Part shown: piece after piece, positions 23,929-27,074 of the stretch | How positions within the stretch are numbered: position 1 is the stretch's first letter | Layout of the letters: each line of letters begins with the position of its first letter | IMG/VR virus record: IMGVR_UViG_3300001472_000128 | Location: 1-27,074 of that record | Direction: 5' to 3' (one strand) | Length of the DNA stretch: 27,074 nt | Origin: a virus | Notes under the pieces: generated by a model | Database searches by the model: none | What the model was told of the DNA's origin: nothing | The model's input: the letters and a program-made list of their open reading frames with translations, nothing else | Position numbers and translations under genes: made by a program

Positions 23929-24590
23929 TGAAACTTATTACTGAGTTTAATGAAAATCACGATGTAGAATGCATTGTGGAAGCCAAAGAAAACGGTGAGA
24001 AATCATACGTTATCGAAGGCGTTTTTGCGCAAGCAGATAAAAAGAATCGTAATGGTCGCGTATACCCGAAATCCATAATGGAATCGGCAGTATCTAAATA
24101 CGTGACTGAACAAGTTAGCAAGAAACGTGCTGTAGGGGAACTCAATCACCCCGAAGGTCCTACTGTTAACTTGGATAAAGTTTCGCACCTTATCACTGAC
24201 CTCCGTTTGGAAGGTATTGATGTGGTCGGAAAGGCACAAATACTGGATACACCGATGGGTAAGATTGTTAAAGGTCTTCTGGAAGGTGGAGTACAGTTAG
24301 GTGTCTCAACTCGTGGTATGGGAAGTCTTGAGACAAGAAATGGCGTAAACTACGTCAAAGAAGACTTTATTCTTAGTACAGTAGATATCGTACAAGATCC
24401 AAGTGCACCTGATGCTTTCGTTAATGGTATAATGGAAGGTGTAGATTGGGTCTGGAATAATGGGATTCTAGAACCTCAAGTAATTGAAGAGATGGAGACT
24501 GAAATCAAACAAGCAACTATTGCACATCGTCCTGAAGTGCAAATTCGTGAGTTTAAGAATTTCCTCTCGTTAATCAAATCTAAAATATAG
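23928..24590 (+). CDS. 21: gp21 prohead core scaffold protease
   Basis: The 220-residue product matches T4 gp21 (212 residues). That serine protease sits in the prohead core, then cleaves gp23, gp22, gp67 and gp68 and finally itself. The likely catalytic residues are His74 in GELNHPEGP and Ser127 in GVSTRGMGS. An acidic residue in STVDIVQDPSAPDAFV (Asp153 or Asp157) is a candidate for the third position. The N-terminal IEGVFAQADKKNRNGRVYP is also typical. All key residues are present. Translation is probably coupled to the gp68-like gene through the TAATG overlap, and gp22 follows 9 bases later. Confidence 0.94.
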   Translation: MKLITEFNENHDVECIVEAKENGEKSYVIEGVFAQADKKNRNGRVYPKSIMESAVSKYVTEQVSKKRAVGELNHPEGPTVNLDKVSHLITDLRLEGIDVVGKAQILDTPMGKIVKGLLEGGVQLGVSTRGMGSLETRNGVNYVKEDFILSTVDIVQDPSAPDAFVNGIMEGVDWVWNNGILEPQVIEEMETEIKQATIAHRPEVQIREFKNFLSLIKSKI

Positions 24591-24599
24591 GAGTCAATT

Positions 24600-25637
24600 A
24601 TGACTGAAGAAAGTAAAGTCGAAGTTGAACTTCACGACGAAGATATTAACGAAATCGTGGAGGAAACTCTCGAAGAAGCGCAAGAGCCTAAAGGTGGAGC
24701 AACAGACGTTAAAGCACCAAGCGAAGACGAATCTATTGCATCTGTTGATAAGGCGACAAAAGCGACAGCTAAAACTTCTTTGCCTAAAACAAAAGCTGGT
24801 ATGATCAATGCTATGTATAAAAGCATGAGCAAAATGAAAAAAGGTGATCTACAAGCTGCATACTCAAAGGTATGTGAAGGCGTTGATGCAGAAGACTTAG
24901 TAATCGAAGGCGCGGACACTACGTCCGAAATCGATGCTCTATGTCAAAGCGAAGCGACTCTCTCAGAAGAGTTCAAAGAAAAAACTGCGGTAATTTTTGA
25001 ATCTGCTGTCAAGTCTAAGTTATCTGAAGAAGTTAGCCGACTTGAAGAACAGTATCAAGAAGAACTCGCGGAAGAAGTTGCTACAATCAAAGAAGATTTG
25101 GTTTCTTCTGTCGATTCATACTTGAACTACGTTGTTGAGTCTTGGGTAGAAGACAATAAAGTTGCAATCCAGAACGGTCTCCGTACTGAAATTGCTGAGA
25201 ACTTTATGACCAAGATGAGAGACGTATTTGTAGAATCTTATGTCGAAGTACCAGAAGCTAAAGTTGACCTAGTTGACGATCTAGCAGAACAAGTTACAGA
25301 ACTAGAAGAGAAGTTAAATTCTACTACTGGTGATGCAATTGCTCTAGCAGAAGAGTTAGAAACTTACAAGCGTGAGTCTATTATCTCTGAAGCATGTCGT
25401 GACCTAGCTGACACCCAAACTGAGAAGTTAAAAGGACTTGTAGAAAGCATCGATTTCGAAAGTGAAGAAGAATTCACTCAGAAAATTGCTACTATCAAAG
25501 AATCTTACTTCGCTAAAGAAATCGTAGAGCAAACCAATGAAGCTGAGTCACTTGTTGAAGAAGCTGATGAAGAAGTTGAAGTTTCTTCAGTAATGGAGCA
25601 CTACTTAACAACTCTTAGAAAAACCTCTAAAAAATAA
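24600..25637 (+). CDS. 22: gp22 prohead scaffold (core) protein
   Basis: The 345-residue product corresponds to T4 gp22 (269 residues), the major internal scaffold of the prohead, which gp21 degrades before DNA packaging. The protein is strongly acidic and mostly helical. The first 60 residues are Glu/Asp-rich. Residues 60-85 form a basic patch (KTKAGMINAMYKSMSKMKKGD) followed by YSKVCEG. Residues about 125-270 look like coiled coil (SRLEEQYQEELAEEVATIKE, then LAEQVTELEEKL). AGGAG lies 5 bases before the ATG. It is longer than in T4, with the extra length mainly in the acidic N-terminus. Position between gp21 and gp23 confirms the call. Confidence 0.92.
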   Translation: MTEESKVEVELHDEDINEIVEETLEEAQEPKGGATDVKAPSEDESIASVDKATKATAKTSLPKTKAGMINAMYKSMSKMKKGDLQAAYSKVCEGVDAEDLVIEGADTTSEIDALCQSEATLSEEFKEKTAVIFESAVKSKLSEEVSRLEEQYQEELAEEVATIKEDLVSSVDSYLNYVVESWVEDNKVAIQNGLRTEIAENFMTKMRDVFVESYVEVPEAKVDLVDDLAEQVTELEEKLNSTTGDAIALAEELETYKRESIISEACRDLADTQTEKLKGLVESIDFESEEEFTQKIATIKESYFAKEIVEQTNEAESLVEEADEEVEVSSVMEHYLTTLRKTSKK

Positions 25638-25649
25638 GGAATTACTAAA

Positions 25650-26945
25650 ATGCAATCTTTTGATACACTAATCGAAAAGTGGTCTCCAGTACTGAACGAA
25701 GAGAGTGCCGGAACTATTCGAGATCATCAGCGTAAAGCTGTAACTGCTGCCGTTCTTGAGAACCAAGAAAGAGCAATGAACGAGCAACACCTACAAGAGT
25801 CTGGTTTCATCACTGAAACTGCGGCAAACAACACTACATCACAGTCACGATGGGACCCAGTATTGATCTCATTGGTACGTCGTGCAATGCCTAACTTGAT
25901 GGCTTATGACGTTTGTGGTGTTCAACCTATGTCTGGTCCTACTGGTCTTATCTTTGCTATGAAGTCAAGATATACTGGCGGTTCAACTTCTAATGACGAA
26001 GCTTTCTTCGACGAAGCTAAAACTGGTTTCTCTGGCGACGGTTCAAACAAGCCTGCTGACGGTTCTGGTTTTGCTGGTATCGATTCTGAAGGCGCTCGAG
26101 TAACTGATCTTGCTGCTACCGGAATGTCCACAGCTGACGCTGAAGCTCTAGGTAACACTGGTAACTCTTTCGCTGAGATGGGTTTCACTATCGAGAAGTC
26201 AACCGTTACTGCAAAGTCACGTGCTTTGAAAGCGGAATACTCTCTTGAACTCGCTCAAGACTTGAAAGCTATCCACGGTTTGGATGCAGAAACAGAATTG
26301 GCAAACATCTTGTCAACTGAAATTCTTGCAGAAATCAACCGTGAAGTTATCCGTACAATCAACTCACAGGCAATCACTGGCGCACAACAAGCAAACGTTA
26401 CTAAGAAAGGTATTTTTGATCTTTCTTCAGATGCTGATGGTCGTTGGTCTGCTGAGAAGTTCAAAGGTCTAGTTGTACAATTAGATCGTGAAGCGAACGT
26501 AATTGCTAAAGAAACTCGTCGTGGTAAGGGTAACATCGTTATCTGTTCTTCAGACGTTGCTACTGCACTTTCTGCTTCAGGTATGTTAGACTACAGTCCT
26601 GCTATGAGCAGCACTCTACAAGTAGACGACACTGGTAACACTTTTGCTGGTGTTCTTAACGGTCGTACTAAAGTTTACATCGATCCATACGCAACTACTG
26701 ATTATATCACTGTTGGTTATAAGGGTACTAACCCATATGACTCAGGTATTTTCTACTGCCCATATGTACCTCTACAGATGGTTAAAGCTGTCGGTGAGAA
26801 TGACTTCCAGCCACGAATCGGATTCAAGACTCGTTATGGTATGACTTCTAACCCATTTGTTGGACCTACTCCTTCAGATAACCTAGCTGCTGCTAAAACC
26901 AATCAGTACTACAGAATCTTCCGTGTGGACAACATCCTCGCATAA
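25650..26945 (+). CDS. 23: gp23 major capsid protein precursor
   Basis: The 431-residue product matches T4 gp23 (521 residues), the HK97-fold protein that builds the capsid lattice. Residues 1-56 form a helical N-terminal part that is likely removed by gp21. ITE at 54-56 fits the (L/I)xE cleavage rule, giving a mature start at Thr57. Then come the conserved blocks SRWDPVLISLVRRAMPNLMAYD, GVQPMSGPTGLIFAMKSRY, ALKAEYSLELAQDLKAIHGLD and, near the end, PRIGFKTRYGMTSNPF. AAGGA precedes the ATG, and gp22 ends 12 bases upstream. A strong terminator follows the stop. Confidence 0.97.
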   Translation: MQSFDTLIEKWSPVLNEESAGTIRDHQRKAVTAAVLENQERAMNEQHLQESGFITETAANNTTSQSRWDPVLISLVRRAMPNLMAYDVCGVQPMSGPTGLIFAMKSRYTGGSTSNDEAFFDEAKTGFSGDGSNKPADGSGFAGIDSEGARVTDLAATGMSTADAEALGNTGNSFAEMGFTIEKSTVTAKSRALKAEYSLELAQDLKAIHGLDAETELANILSTEILAEINREVIRTINSQAITGAQQANVTKKGIFDLSSDADGRWSAEKFKGLVVQLDREANVIAKETRRGKGNIVICSSDVATALSASGMLDYSPAMSSTLQVDDTGNTFAGVLNGRTKVYIDPYATTDYITVGYKGTNPYDSGIFYCPYVPLQMVKAVGENDFQPRIGFKTRYGMTSNPFVGPTPSDNLAAAKTNQYYRIFRVDNILA

Positions 26946-26983
26946 GATTATAAAAACTAGAATCCCCAGAAGGGATCATTTTA

Positions 26984-27010
26984 GGGGGGACTTCGGTCTC
27001 CCTTTTTTTT
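26984..27010 (+). terminator. Intrinsic terminator after gp23
   Basis: GGGGGAC pairs with GTCTCCC around a TTCG tetraloop closed by C-G, the very stable cUUCGg form. A run of eight T follows at 27003-27010. It should end the late transcript carrying gp21, gp22 and gp23. It is the only hairpin in the window with a proper T-tract. Confidence 0.92.
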
Positions 27011-27023
27011 ATCTTATTTTTTG

Positions 27024-27031
27024 TATAAATA
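27024..27031 (+). promoter_or_regulatory. T4-type late promoter for the gene after the window
   Basis: An exact TATAAATA within TTGTATAAATA lies 13 bases after the terminator T-run. It points out of the window and would drive the next gene, by T4 order gp24 or another head gene. A 5-bp inverted repeat begins 6 nt downstream. Confidence 0.85.
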
Positions 27032-27036
27032 ATAGT

Positions 27037-27051
27037 GTATCATAAAGATAC
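27037..27051 (+). repeat. Short hairpin at the predicted start of the next transcript
   Basis: GTATC pairs with GATAC around an ATAAA loop, 6 nt downstream of the late promoter. It is short and AT-rich, so it could be chance. It is listed because the spacing matches the other promoter-hairpin pairs. Confidence 0.4.
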
Positions 27052-27058
27052 TGACATA

Positions 27059-27074
27059 AACACACACACACACA
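27059..27074. repeat. CA dinucleotide run at the window edge
   Basis: The last 16 bases alternate A and C without interruption and run off the end of the window. The true length is unknown. It lies in the untranslated leader of the next gene. Confidence 0.7.

Noticed and set aside
23957-24239. Antisense frames within gp21
   Set aside because: They lie wholly inside a gene with clear protease motifs, lack ribosome sites, and run against the uniform strand direction of the region.

Overview
This window is a late, structural-gene segment of a T4-like tailed bacteriophage (contractile-tail myovirus). The evidence is an unbroken run of T4 head and tail homologues in T4 order (gp13, gp14, gp15, gp16, gp17, gp18, gp19, gp20, gp67-like, gp68-like, gp21, gp22, gp23), all on the + strand, plus exact copies of the T4-type late promoter TATAAATA. 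The fibre modules (LDTLNELAAALGDDANF repeats, a GMFAHVHGTGK module, the SAKY/ITEYGVI domain) resemble those I know from marine T4-like phages such as cyanophages and their relatives. The host cannot be decided from this window.

Layout. Bases 1-91 are the 3' end of an upstream gene. Bases 146-490 encode a small 114-residue protein made largely of one beta module. Bases 535-5148 and 5234-14677 encode two enormous repetitive fibre-like proteins (1537 and 3147 residues), which together fill about half of the window. They lie where T4 carries gp10-gp12 and fibritin (wac), directly before gp13, so they are probably virion adhesins, whiskers or baseplate/neck fibres. Bases 14744-17401 hold the neck and tail-completion genes (gp13, gp14, gp15). 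Bases 17382-19392 hold the terminase pair (gp16, gp17). Bases 19484-21795 hold the tail sheath and tube (gp18, gp19). Bases 21861-26945 hold the prohead genes: portal gp20, core proteins gp67/gp68-like, protease gp21, scaffold gp22 and major capsid protein gp23. A strong terminator follows gp23, and a new late promoter starts the next transcript at the window edge.

How the genes work together. gp20 nucleates the prohead on a core of gp22, gp67 and gp68. gp23 assembles around that core, and gp21 matures the head by proteolysis. gp16/gp17 package DNA through gp20. gp13/gp14 close the neck, and gp15 caps the gp18/gp19 tail. The large fibre proteins would handle surface recognition or whisker functions.

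Genes are tightly packed, with 1-nt overlaps or gaps at gp13/14, gp14/15, gp20/67 and gp68/21. Exact late promoters lie ahead of the 114-aa gene, gp13, gp18, the gp68-like gene and the gene after gp23. A variant lies ahead of gp20. Several of these elements are followed 5-8 nt later by an inverted repeat, which would put a hairpin at the very 5' end of the late mRNA. No stretch longer than about 100 bases lacks a gene, apart from the roughly 130 bases after gp23, which hold a terminator and a promoter. I see no tRNA, CRISPR or insertion sequence.
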